Positions 11,991 to 21,479 of a stretch of DNA of 64,000 bases are shown piece by piece. Both the position numbers and the translations under genes were made by a program. The notes beneath the pieces were generated by a model, which was not told where the DNA came from, did not search any database, and was given only the letters and a program-made list of their open reading frames with translations. Position 1 is the first letter of the stretch, and the number at the start of each line of letters is the position of its first letter. The stretch comes from Ceratodon purpureus (Eukaryota; Streptophyta; Bryopsida; Pseudoditrichales; Ditrichaceae), in assembly GCA_014871385.1 (NCBI GenBank), contig CM026426.1, forward strand, positions 70,227,287-70,291,286. The letters are read 5' to 3'.

Positions 11991-12440
11991 ATGGAAGACG
12001 TCGGAGATATTGTTGTTTCACTTGCTGACGATGTTGGCCCATTTCAACCATATGTTGAGGTGGAGGAGGAGGATGTGAAGGCCAACAGCCAAGGGTGTCT
12101 TTTGACAACGGACGTGGATGTACAATCAGATGTGAGATTTGACCGTCCACCTGTAGAAATTTCGGATGAGATTATAGTGCTTGAGGAGGACGCAGATGTG
12201 CGTATGCAACGTCATGCATACTCAAAGGTTGGAAAGATCCCACGGGGAACCTATTCCAGGGAATCAGTGAATTGGAGGCGGGGAGGTGGGCCACTGTTGA
12301 AACGTTCCTACCTAGAACAGTTGCCAAGTGTGGGACCAAAAGCGAACGTCAATGTAGTTTGTCCTGTAGTACAATCAGAGGTAGGTGGTTCTGCTGACAA
12401 TGTAGTGGGCAAATCTAAATGTGTTAGGTTCAAAGATTAA
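11991..12440 (+). CDS. Small acidic protein of a recurring transposon-linked family
   Basis: An uninterrupted 149-codon ATG frame. The N-terminal half is acidic (VEVEEEDVKAN, EEDADVRM) and the centre has RHAYSKVGKIPRGTYSRE followed by a Gly/Arg stretch NWRRGGG. A degenerate copy at 25535-25903 keeps HAYSSVGVIKCGTYSR, so this motif is what selection preserved. In the second copy it lies upstream of and in the same direction as a Mutator-like transposase, which suggests an accessory transposition protein or a transposase N-terminal exon. No known domain is recognised; the stop is in frame with no splice needed. One of the few undamaged frames in the window. Confidence 0.6.
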   Translation: MEDVGDIVVSLADDVGPFQPYVEVEEEDVKANSQGCLLTTDVDVQSDVRFDRPPVEISDEIIVLEEDADVRMQRHAYSKVGKIPRGTYSRESVNWRRGGGPLLKRSYLEQLPSVGPKANVNVVCPVVQSEVGGSADNVVGKSKCVRFKD

Positions 12441-12685
12441 GACGTCTATTAACAACTATATGTTGGCTGTAATAAAGGGCACATGTGAGTGGATATGAGG
12501 TACATTGTGCACTTGTTCAAGATAGAATGTATTGAAATAGAATGCAATCGATGTGAACGACAAAGCCTTTATAATGAAAAAGTCAATACAGCTTTTGTAT
12601 TGCTGACTCAGTACATGGGATATTACTAAAATCATTCACTACGCTATAAGCGTGATCAATGGCAGTACTAAAGAAGGAATGCCAC

Positions 12686-14110
12686 CTACTTCTTTGCCAA
12701 AGGGTGACGCAAGATTCCACTCTCTAGAACTAGCTTGACCTCGTTGAAGCTAAAGGTAGGGGCATGGATGAAAAGCTCGGCTTTGGGATCACGGCTGCAG
12801 ACCTTCAATAAGATGTAATATATGTGTTTGCAATAGGTGAACTGAATCTTGCATCGGAACTTAGTCATCGTCTTCCTGAATGTAGGGCAAATGCAACCAG
12901 GATAAGAGCTGATGGTGATCTGGTACTGTATGGTGTTAGGAGCAATGCCCGAATCGAGCCCAATGATGCAACCATGGCCCGGCTGAGGTATCATGGTGAC
13001 GGAACGGAGGCGCGCTTTGAGGGACTCGGAGGAGCCCATGGAGAGTCGTTGCGCCGGGTTGGGGCGAGTCGCAGTGCGTTTGACCATCTTACATTCTCTC
13101 CTACTAGGGTAGCGGTCAGCTTCTGCAGGAACAGGCACCGAACTAAGATTTGCAGGAGGCGGGGCAGACGAGAAGAGGCGTCTTGGGGAGACCAGCTTCT
13201 TCTGCGGAAGTTGAAACCCTGCTGCTTTGAGGGCAAGAATCTCAGTGAGTTTCAGGTTAGTACCTAGTTTCACTGGCGAGACCTCTGGAATCGAGGGCAC
13301 TTCCTAGTCCTTCGAGTAGTGTGCTACCCATTTGCGCCTAGTGCCTTTCACGCAGCGCTCAATATTATCGGAGCAGAAGAAGAACTCTGTCCCCTCAGAT
13401 GTGTTCCTGCAAATGTTAGTCTAAATCCTAGGGTGGGTCGGTGCAGCAGTGCAATTTTGCCCCCTGACAATTCTCTCAGTGCACTTCTTTTTGGTAACAG
13501 CTCTTTGGGCCCAGCAGCACTTTGCAAAAGCTTTGTGAAGTCTCAAAATGTGCCACTCCTTCACATCGACCTTGGTTTCTTCAACCGCGTTGACATGGCG
13601 AATGCCTGCTTTGTTCACAGGTGATAGTAGGGGGGAATCAACTTCCTGGGCAGGAGATTGGTTACCTTCTACCTTGGTTTCATGTTCGGAGTCGTCTTCC
13701 ACAATGATTGGCATCTGCACAGGGCGAGCCCTGACGGCACGTCGTGAGCCTCTCGGGCGAGCGAAGTTTACCTTGTCCGGGCGATGAGACTCCTCCTCAG
13801 CTCCGATGGGTACGTCTCCTTTTTGCTTCTGTGAACCAAACACTTCTGCTCCAGGCATGATTGGCTGACGGGTGCAGAACTCTTCCGCTCTTGGCATGTC
13901 GAGCATGGGATCTTCGAGCAGTGTAGGATTTCTTGTGAGTTTTGTCCTGCGTTCCGCCATCCTCAGCTTCAGTTCCTTCTTCGATGGTCCTGTTGCGCCG
14001 ACGTGACCTTTGAGGAACTGGTAGTAGTTAACAACCTGTAGAAATGCCCGAACGAAATCGTCTACTGTGGCAACGTAGAGGTCGTTATTATGGAGAGACA
14101 CAAGACGCAA
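12686..14110 (-). pseudogene. Transposase C-terminal part with SWIM-type zinc motif
   Basis: Two minus-strand open stretches (14110-13421 and 13300-12686) lie in one frame, separated by two in-frame TAG codons. The start resembles the C-terminal part of the element B protein: LYVATVDDFVRAFLQ here, MYVASVDDFVQAFMQ at 28710; RPDKVNF against RPDKIKV; HVNAVEE against HVTAVEE. Further on is FFFCSDNIERCVKG, then CICPTF followed by YCKHIYYILLKV, a C-x-C...C-x-H pattern as in SWIM fingers of Mutator-like transposases, and APTFSFNEVKLVLESG near the end. The sequence stops matching abruptly at about 14112, just before the plus-strand gene at 14115, so the 5' part is lost. SWIM fingers bind DNA or protein. 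Confidence 0.65.
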
Positions 14111-14114
14111 AATT

Positions 14115-15104
14115 ATGGAGGCGGGCGAAGGTGGGGAGGCTATGGCTGCAAGACGGGCAGGGCGAGGGGACGCGGGAAGTCCTTCTTAGAAGAGTGTGGA
14201 GGAGGACCAATCGCAGGATAGTATGGGGGGCCCCGTAGACGACCACGAATGTGAAGAAGATGAGTTTGCGGATAGAGGCCGCAGTCGAGGGAGAGGAGGA
14301 GGTGCTCGTGGGAGAGGACGAGGTGGTTGTGGGAGGAGTACTGGTGAGGCAACATCTGTACTCGCATCCGCGGCACCGGAGGAGGAGGCGAGTGGTGGGA
14401 GTATGGAGGCGGAGCGAGAAGTAGAGCATGGCAAGGAAGAGATGGAGAGCGCAGGAGGCGAATCGGATCAAGCTGGGGCAACAGAGGAGGTAGGGAATGC
14501 GATTTTTGTTGATGAGGATTTGTGGTTGGCCGCGAGGTTGGAAGTGCGGGATGCTAAGTTAGCAGCAGATAGATCCGCGAGGCATGAGGTTGAAGGGGCG
14601 AAGCAACCTACTGCTACTGCCGCGAATCGTGAGGTGGGGGATGCAAACCTAGCATCAGCCATGGCCGCGAGGTGTGAGGTTGAAGGAGCGAAGCAACCTA
14701 CTGCCACTGCCGCGAATCGTGAGGTAGATGGTGATATTTATGTAACAGCCCGGGCCGCAAGGATTGAGATTCAGGTTTCAAAGGTTGCAGCAGCCATGGC
14801 CGCGTGGAGTGAGGTGTGGAGTGCGGAGCTTACTGCATCCACCGTCGCGAGGTATGGGAAGGAGATGGCGATGGTTGCAGCAGCCATAGCCGCGGGGGAG
14901 ATGGCCCTTCCTCATAGGCTTTCGGAGCCGACACCCACTCAAGAGGAGGGGTCGGATGTGGGGGGAGGCGACATGGAGGAGATGGCGAAGGTTGCAGCAG
15001 CCATGGCCGCGGGGGAGGAGGCCCTTCCCAATAGGCATTCGGAGCCGACACTCCTCCAAGAGGAGGGGGCGGATGTCGGGGGAGATGAGTTGTTTGATGT
15101 TTGA
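14115..15104 (+). CDS. Gly/Arg-rich acidic protein with internal repeats
   Basis: The frame opens with MEAGEGGEAMAARRAGRG, has one TAG at 14187, and then stays open to 15104. It contains an RGG-like tract (GRSRGRGGGARGRGRGG), acidic stretches, and Ala/Glu-rich repeats: a 90-bp unit (GAKQPTATAANREV, twice, from about 14600) and a 117-bp unit (KVAAAMAAGE, from about 14870 and 14990), all in frame. RGG tracts commonly bind RNA. A GT donor-like site and a short downstream open segment (to about 15238) suggest further exons. It runs head-to-head with the transposase relic at 14110. The function is unknown; the single TAG may make this copy inactive. Confidence 0.5.
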
Positions 15105-15397
15105 TGTTTGATGCATTCTTCTTGTTGTTTGATGTTTTCTGTTCAGTTCTTATAATATGTATACCGTCTGTGTTGTAGGAGTTCACAAAGCAATTCACTC
15201 CAAGTGAAGCTCATGGCCCAACTCCTGCAGAAAACTGAGGTAATTTGCTTTCTGCATTGAACATAGCATTGTAGATCAAACTTCCTTAACTTTCTTCTTT
15301 GTAGTTTGGTAAACTTTAATGGTAATTTGACATTCTCTTTGTCTCTTTGTTTCTAGGTTTTTTCTGATGCACCCTTGTCCATCAGTTTTCGATCACA

Positions 15398-15763
15398 GTG
15401 ATCAATGTTTCCGATCTCTTGGATTCATTTGATCAGCCTTATTGTAGGTGTGATTTAGGAAACCCTATAGGTTTAGGTAGTGGACCTTTTGAGGTCCACT
15501 CTCCTCAGTACATGCCTATGTCTCCTGTCTATGAGCCTACCTCCCCAGGCTACATGCCTACTTCTCCACGACTTGATACCCCGCCGATGTCTCTACCTTC
15601 TCCTTCCTCGCCTATTAGAGTGAGGAGGCCAGCCCATGTTCTCTTTGCCCTCCCAACACTACTGCCATGCCCTGTCCAACAAACCAGGCGATTTTGGAGG
15701 AGGCGCCATCATTGGAACTATAGACAGGCTAGGGAGTATTATAGGCGTGCACCACGTAGATAG
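15398..15763 (+). CDS. Short protein with RNA polymerase II CTD-like heptads
   Basis: A 121-codon frame, preceded by a possible acceptor (TTCTAG at about 15357). Residues 38-58 form three consecutive heptads of the form Y-x-P-(M/T)-S-P-x; the middle one is YEPTSPG. This is the register of the Y-S-P-T-S-P-S repeat of the largest RNA polymerase II subunit, keeping Y1, P3, S5 and P6. A Ser/Pro-rich segment and an Arg-rich C-terminus (RRFWRRRHHWNYRQ) follow. No other polymerase sequence is nearby, so it is not a polymerase gene fragment in any simple sense. It may be an exon of a longer gene with 14115-15104 or 15918-19940. A CTD mimic that draws capping or kinase factors is possible but inferred. 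Confidence 0.5.
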   Translation: MINVSDLLDSFDQPYCRCDLGNPIGLGSGPFEVHSPQYMPMSPVYEPTSPGYMPTSPRLDTPPMSLPSPSSPIRVRRPAHVLFALPTLLPCPVQQTRRFWRRRHHWNYRQAREYYRRAPRR

Positions 15764-15917
15764 TGGCCTCTGTACTACTTATTACTGCTGTTGATAATTG
15801 GGTTTTTAAAAGAGATTTTAAGTATGAGAAGAAATTGTTTTATTTTTCTATATAATTGTTTATTTTCTTACAATCATTGTCTTCAAATCAAGTTTGAAAA
15901 TGTATGACTTTTGGCAG

Positions 15918-18900
15918 GGAACTCAAACACATGATCCGTTGCCAACGCCATCTTGTCCTACTAATTTGACGAATGCAGTAGACAATGAATTGGTACATCG
16001 GAAACAGCACAAAGTGGACTCCATAGGCGTCATCAACAACCTCCAAATTCTCCCAAAGAGAAAGTCCCAAATCCTAGTTCCCCTGTGCAGGATGCTCTCA
16101 ATGGCAAAAGCGAGACCTCTAGGAGAAATGGGAGTTCAACATTTGAAGCAAGAGTTTGTCAAAGGCTACAGAGATGGAGACCGGGTCATGTACATTTCCA
16201 TGTACAACCACAAAGAGAAGACAGCCGATGTCACTAAGGAGATCAAGGCTGACTAGAGCCCTTGTTGGCTAAAAGCAAATGATGCTTTTGAAGATGAGCT
16301 TCTGGCCGACTGAGATTGGAAGGAGTTCTCTAGGAAGATGTTCTATGTCTGGGAAGGTAACCATTGCCTCGCCGCATGGTTCAGACATATCAACAATCAT
16401 CATAGCGAAGATCTAGCGTGGTACATCTCCGTGCACTGTATTGTTCTTGACCCACGCGGTCATGTGGGAAACCTTCTTCATGCCATGCACGACATCAACT
16501 GGTACGAATTTACTCCCTCTTTTTTGTCCACACTTCTTGCAAGCTGCTTGAACTTGTACTTTATGCATTTTATTAACTACCGTCTATTCGTACAGGTCTA
16601 CAGAAAATGATCACGTGAAGAATAATCTTCCGGCAAAACTTTTTTGTATTCGCTCCTTTGGTGTGATGAAATTGGAGGAATTCAAGGATCTACTCACACC
16701 ATAGAAGTATCAATTATCTTTGACTCACAAACCAGCTATTCCTCGATGGTTTACCTTGCCAACCAAAGTCTTCATCGCGTTTCTTTATTGTGTAAGCACT
16801 TGTTCCGCCCTCCCTCATGCTTCCATTCGACAATTGAATTGCGTAGGTTTGCAAACTCACAAAATAATAACTTTGTTTCACAGCGAGAAATCGTGGTTGC
16901 TTCTGACGAAGCTGCAAGGATGTACAAGGAGAAAACACCCACTGAAGAGCAAACTGCGACTGGTGTTTTGGATGCCATGACTACGGCTTCAAACAACATG
17001 GTCGATACCATTAAGAAGAAGGACTTCAGGAAGTACTTGGCTATTGCCAATCCCAAAAACGGTGATGACTTCCTTGCGAAGGTGAGTTGGTTAACATTTC
17101 TTCTTTGGTTGATTCACAAGTATTGCAATTTCAAACAATTCATCTAATTCTGTATGTGATGTTCCATTCCCGGATCAATCGGCATTACAGTGATTTTGCC
17201 AAATCGGAGATGATAGTGGAGAAGCTTTAGAAGATTGTTCCTGTAGCTGTGGATGCCAAATTCAAAGCGCGTTGGCAGAGGTGGAGGAACTCTTCACCTA
17301 GTTCACGACTTTCTTACAAATTTCTGCCGCCAGAATTTAAAGAGGCTGAACTCGACCCTTGGTTGAACAAGACAACATTTTGGGCTAGGGTACGTCACCT
17401 TTGAACTTATCAGTGAACACTATATGTACTCTTTCTTTGTGCATATCTTTTTGGACCTTAACAACTTTACTTTTGTGTTGTAGCTAGAGGAAGCTGTTAC
17501 CCGTGAGTTTGAAGACATCTGTAAGACCGAGAACCTTGTCATCAAGTGGAAGTCTTTCCCGGGAGTGCTGCGGCCCGACGCATATGTAGAGAGTTGGCGT
17601 ATTCTCCTATGGAAGAAGGCATTCCCTACATTTCTTGGTACCCGCGCAGATAAGGCTTTTGATAAGAAGTCTGATTTTTCTAAATTTTCGGGAGCTGCAG
17701 ATGTTGTCAAGCGTGTGACATACCGGTATGATTATTATGATTTACGTCTTTGTATTCCATTTACTTCTTCCTTTCATTCAACATAACGAGTACAATTTTG
17801 ATCTATGGCAGTTGAACTTGATTAGGTATTTCAAGAGAGAGCTGCTTGAAAAAGGTGCAATTGACCTTGAGAAGCTCCCAAAGCACTTCGCTGCGTGGAT
17901 TCAAAAAGGCTCTGACCAGTGTATTTATACTCCTCAGCAGTTGAAGAAGTTCAAGCCTCAGCACCTGGACGCTGGTTGCTAGTATCTAGATTGCATTTGT
18001 GGTTTCGTTATTGAGTCTGAAGCCGAGGTTAAATCTCAACTTGATGGAGGATCGGCAACTGTCGAGGATTTAGGGGATAGTTCAGATGAAGCCGAAGGCC
18101 TGCAGGATCAATCATTAGCGTCTCCACCAAAGAGAGGGAGAGGGCGGCGACTGCGACCTCTGGGTTCAAAGACCCAGGGCTCACAGGATACTGGTGCGGA
18201 GTCTTCCGCACCGGGGAAGGGGGCAGCCGTGACGTCTCCATCTTAAATCGTTTAAAAGCCTTCTCCAACTTCTACGACAGCGCCTTCGTCGATCAGTGCA
18301 TCGGCTATCACCAGAGGTCTGATTGAGCAGAGGAAGGCCAGACTGTTCCTGCCAACCACCTCTTCCGCTGGAACTCCGCATTCCACACATGTTTCGGTCA
18401 TCAACTCATCTGTGGATTCGTTATTGGTTTGAAATAAGAAGCTCTTTGACAAGGGTGGCAATCTAGAATGGAACAAGACTCTAGACTTCATTTGCAAGGT
18501 ATGACCCGTTGCTTAGACATTTCTTAGATACATACAGTTCTATTAATTTTATATAGTCTAACTCTGCTTTCTTGTTTCCTCAAGTTTGGAGCAGGCCGCT
18601 AGAACCAAGTTCCAGAACGGTGCTAGGTTGAGAAGCATTTGGGAGTTGACTTGATCATTGCCGACATCCCTGAAAATCTACCCGTCCCTTTGGTATCCGA
18701 TCCCCCCAACGTCATTCCACCTTGGAACTCTCGGGATGAGGAGTATGTGCAGAACATTGTTTGACTTTGCAAAACTTTACTTGCAGAATGATGGTGCTCT
18801 CTGCATCATCTACAACAATGATCAAAGGTTGGCTACGGAGATTCTCGAAGAAGCTAAGGCTAATCGCTTCGTGCTTTACAAGGATTGGTGGGGCATCAAT

Positions 18901-19940
18901 TCACTCGGCCTGACTTCTCCTACGAACCCCGAGAACTTGGTAATTTCATCGTAACCAGTCCTTGTCTTTACTTAGTGATACCCTTTTTGCTTATTTACAC
19001 TCGCATGTTTTGCTTGACTGCAGACTATTTGGTTTTGGACTCGCGTCTTCGTTCGTGGTGGCGAGCCGCCATCAAATTTCTCCTTCCAAACGAAGAAATC
19101 TGAGATGATACATGCCGACCTCAACATTACCGAGAGTGATGCCGTGTTCAACCTCACCAATGTGAATTCGCAGCTCAAGAATGAGGAGGTTCCGTGGAGA
19201 GGACCAAGGGAGAAATCCCCAGTGATGATGCAGGCCATTATTGGGGAGCTGTCCAAGCCCAGCGACATAGTCCTCGACTGGAAGGCAGGAACAGGTAACC
19301 ACTACCTACATGATTCTGCATTTCCATTCCTCTACTTTTTTCCACAGACTCTCACTTCTTCTCTACACTTTGATTTTCAAGGGCCTCAATCAAGGCATGC
19401 GAGGATATTGGTCATCATATTATAGCTTTTGAGGATGACGAAGCCATATTCAACGCCGTTCTCAAGTCGTATATGGCTGCAAAATCTCCCATGGGCCCCC
19501 CTAAACATCCTAGGCCGGCAGCAGCTGAGGAAGCACCACCCAAGAAAGCAAGATCGTCTAAGTACTGTAAGTCTTACTCTACATTTTCTAACTTTTGTGC
19601 TATTTATCTTAGCATTGCTTATGATTGCAACTCTATCTACTCAATCTAACCACTATCCATTTTATATTGCAGAGTAGTTGCGGCAACACCGCGACGTAGG
19701 CCGGGACCCGTTTCCATTCCATCGTGGCGTCTGAATTCCAGTCCGATTCAACCTTATATACTTCCGGAGTATGTTGAGGACTTAGCTCAAGCACTTCAAT
19801 CTGGTGGCGTTAGATATGTTCCTAGTCGACCTACTAGTTGTGACCCTAGGGCCCTTTCATTCATCGATCTAGAGGCTGTAGAAGGTGATTCAGAGTCATC
19901 GAGTTCTGAAAGTGGAAGTAGCGAATATAGCATACCGTGA
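15918..19940 (+). pseudogene. Multi-exon ParB-like / N4-N6 DNA methyltransferase-like gene
   Basis: Ten exons with GT-AG borders: about 15918-16501, 16596-16791, 16884-17081, 17191-17389, 17484-17725, 17812-18498, 18585-18939, 19024-19294, 19382-19566, 19675-19940. Exon 1 has FYVWEGNHCLAAWFRHIN, like the GxxRLxA core of ParB/sulfiredoxin folds. Exon 7 has DLIIADIPENLP and SDPPNVIPPW at the place of motif IV (D/N-P-P-Y), then the LYKDWWGIN strand. Exon 8 has EKSPVMMQAIIGELSKPSD then VLDWKAGTG, matching the KP...GD-VLDPFAGTG block (motifs X and I), and exon 9 has HHIIAFEDDEAI (motif II). Motif IV before motif I is the beta-class order. The middle exons are helical and unassigned; the tail is Ser/Glu-rich. 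Stops (for example 16256, exons 2, 4, 6 and 7), a frameshift near 18760 and changed catalytic residues (DPPN; DWK for DPF) suggest loss of activity in this copy. ParB-methylase fusions are known in phages and bacteria. Confidence 0.62.
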
Positions 19941-21345
19941 GTTTAAAGGAGGCTTCGGTCTACCGTTGTTTTCATCTGATTTGATTTGATTTTATTGGAG
20001 TTGATTACATATTCCTTCATCTTATCTTTTGCAAACCACTTAACGTTTTTTTTTAATTTAAATTTCCATTTTATATTCGTGTATGTAAAGGACTACACCT
20101 AAGAGACTTCTGGGCTTTCAATTCTTATGAGTTTAAACAACATCAAACATGTGATATGTATTCGGTTGAATTTTTTAAGAACCTAGGTTGATGTTTATGG
20201 TCTGCTTATGAAGGAAATACAGAACAAGGGCCAACGTAATTTTGAAAATATTGATTTCAGAATTACGTCCTTATGGAGCCCATATAAGGAAAAACCACTT
20301 CAATTATGAAGTTGTTTCTTTTAGATAATTATAGCCAGAACACCAGAAAACAATCACGTGAACATTGAATTGTTACAACTGAAATATTCAAAATATATAG
20401 AAAACTATAATTACTTTCTTTATCAATCAACAACATTTCTCATTATTATACCCATGTTATCTATTCTAGGGAGAGATCCAAATACCATCTCTCGGAGAAA
20501 TTTTCTCTCCTTCCTGCACATCCAAGACCTGATTCCCATTGGCCCTTAGCAATGACCTCAACTGATCTAACTCAAGCCAACTCAGTTCTCTAAGGGACGT
20601 TGTCTCTAACCTGTTGTCGTTAATTGGATTTGCAACTGTCGGAGGAGTCCAACCCTGCGTCGTACTACTACCTATATGATCCCAAGGGTCAGGCCCATCC
20701 GCCATCCGCTTAAGCAAATCGTGCAAAATTGTTTCACAACCAACGACCTCAAATGAATCGCCCAAACCTTCAAACAACTGCCTAGCAAGTACAAGGTTAA
20801 GTTCTACACAAATAATTGATCTTATACAACGCAAGGACGTCTGGTAAGGTTTATATAGATCGTTGCTTGACGCTTAAGCTAGCAGTGCTCTTATCTAAAG
20901 ACGGATAAATCTAAGATGAAGACAAGCACTCTAACATAGTATACATCTTGGTTTCCGCAGCTCCGTTATTGTGCACGAACTCTGAAATATTCCACGAAGT
21001 TTTCAGACCTTTAATTTTACTTTTTGTGAAATTGGTTTTTACACCAATTATTTATATAATCCTATGCAATTTTTACTGTTGTGATCTAAAAACATGATGC
21101 TGGAATACTCGTATCTAGATCCAACAAGGGACCAAACCTAAAGGATTGTATGCATGACGTCATCCTGACATCAGCCCTAATTTGTACCTCAAAAAACAAA
21201 CGTAAGAAATTTTTACCAGTAATAACCTAGAATTCCACGGAATTACACTCCGTTACTAAAAATAATAATAAAATAATGCCTTTTATGGTATTTTTCCACG
21301 GTTATAGGGTCTACTTTACTTTTGAAAATTTGGCTAAAAGTCAAT
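19941..21345. other. 3' flank of methyltransferase-like gene, mostly noncoding
   Basis: AT-rich sequence to the right terminus of element A. Apart from a minus-strand frame at 20466-20834 (listed separately) I see no gene. Confidence 0.5.
20466..20834 (-). CDS. Hypothetical ORF, 122 codons
   Basis: An open minus-strand frame with balanced, protein-like composition: LARQLFEGLGDSFEVVGCE, then PPTVANPINDNRLETT and LRELSWLELDQLRSLLRANG. It has no signal peptide, membrane segment or known motif. It lies between the 3' end of the methyltransferase-like gene and the right terminus of element A, on the opposite strand. It could be the last surviving exon of another cargo gene. Codon-rich, non-repetitive content favours real coding origin, but no partner exon was found. 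Confidence 0.35.
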   Translation of the reverse strand: MRCIRSIICVELNLVLARQLFEGLGDSFEVVGCETILHDLLKRMADGPDPWDHIGSSTTQGWTPPTVANPINDNRLETTSLRELSWLELDQLRSLLRANGNQVLDVQEGEKISPRDGIWISP

Positions 21346-21403
21346 TATCTGCTCTCTGCTCTCCGCTCTCCGCTCTCCGCTCACATGCTAACTTTCCCCA
21401 GCC
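21346..21403 (-). repeat. Right terminal inverted repeat of element A
   Basis: On the minus strand it reads GGCTGGGGAAAGTTAGCATG then three GAGCGGA and two GAGCAGA heptamers, in the same order as the left end at 11107. Confidence 0.65.
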
Positions 21404-21479
21404 CTTATAATGCCAAGTCTTGTCTTGCGCATGCTAGTTAGCCAAACAAACCAATCAATTAATCAAAATGGAAGATATG

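Larger units (their letters stand above)
11107..21403. mobile_element. TIR-bounded Mutator-like DNA element A with cargo genes
   Basis: The left end (11107-11193) and right end (21346-21403, inverted) share GACT/GGCT-GGGG starts, runs of GAGCGGA heptamers followed by two GAGCAGA heptamers, and, further in, GACCCTATAACTATGGA (11300-11316) against GACCCTATAACCGTGGA on the other strand (21295-21311). Inside are a small ORF, a reversed SWIM-type transposase tail, and three plus-strand cargo genes including a methyltransferase-like gene. No 9-bp duplication was found (flanks GAGCGACAA and CTTATAATG). An alternative is one larger composite reaching 29414. Mutator-like is inferred from the SWIM tail and the related core at 26569-29250. 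Confidence 0.6.

Noticed and set aside
14140-14481. Minus-strand frames of 113-127 codons (Ser/Pro-rich)
   Set aside because: Antisense of the Gly/Arg-rich plus-strand ORF; composition is its direct mirror.
15398-15763. Captured piece of the RPB1 gene
   Set aside because: Only three heptads, unrelated flanks, own ATG and stop; no other RPB1 sequence nearby.
11098-21412. 9-bp target duplication for element A
   Set aside because: Flanks GAGCGACAA and CTTATAATG do not match; no shifted match within a few bases.
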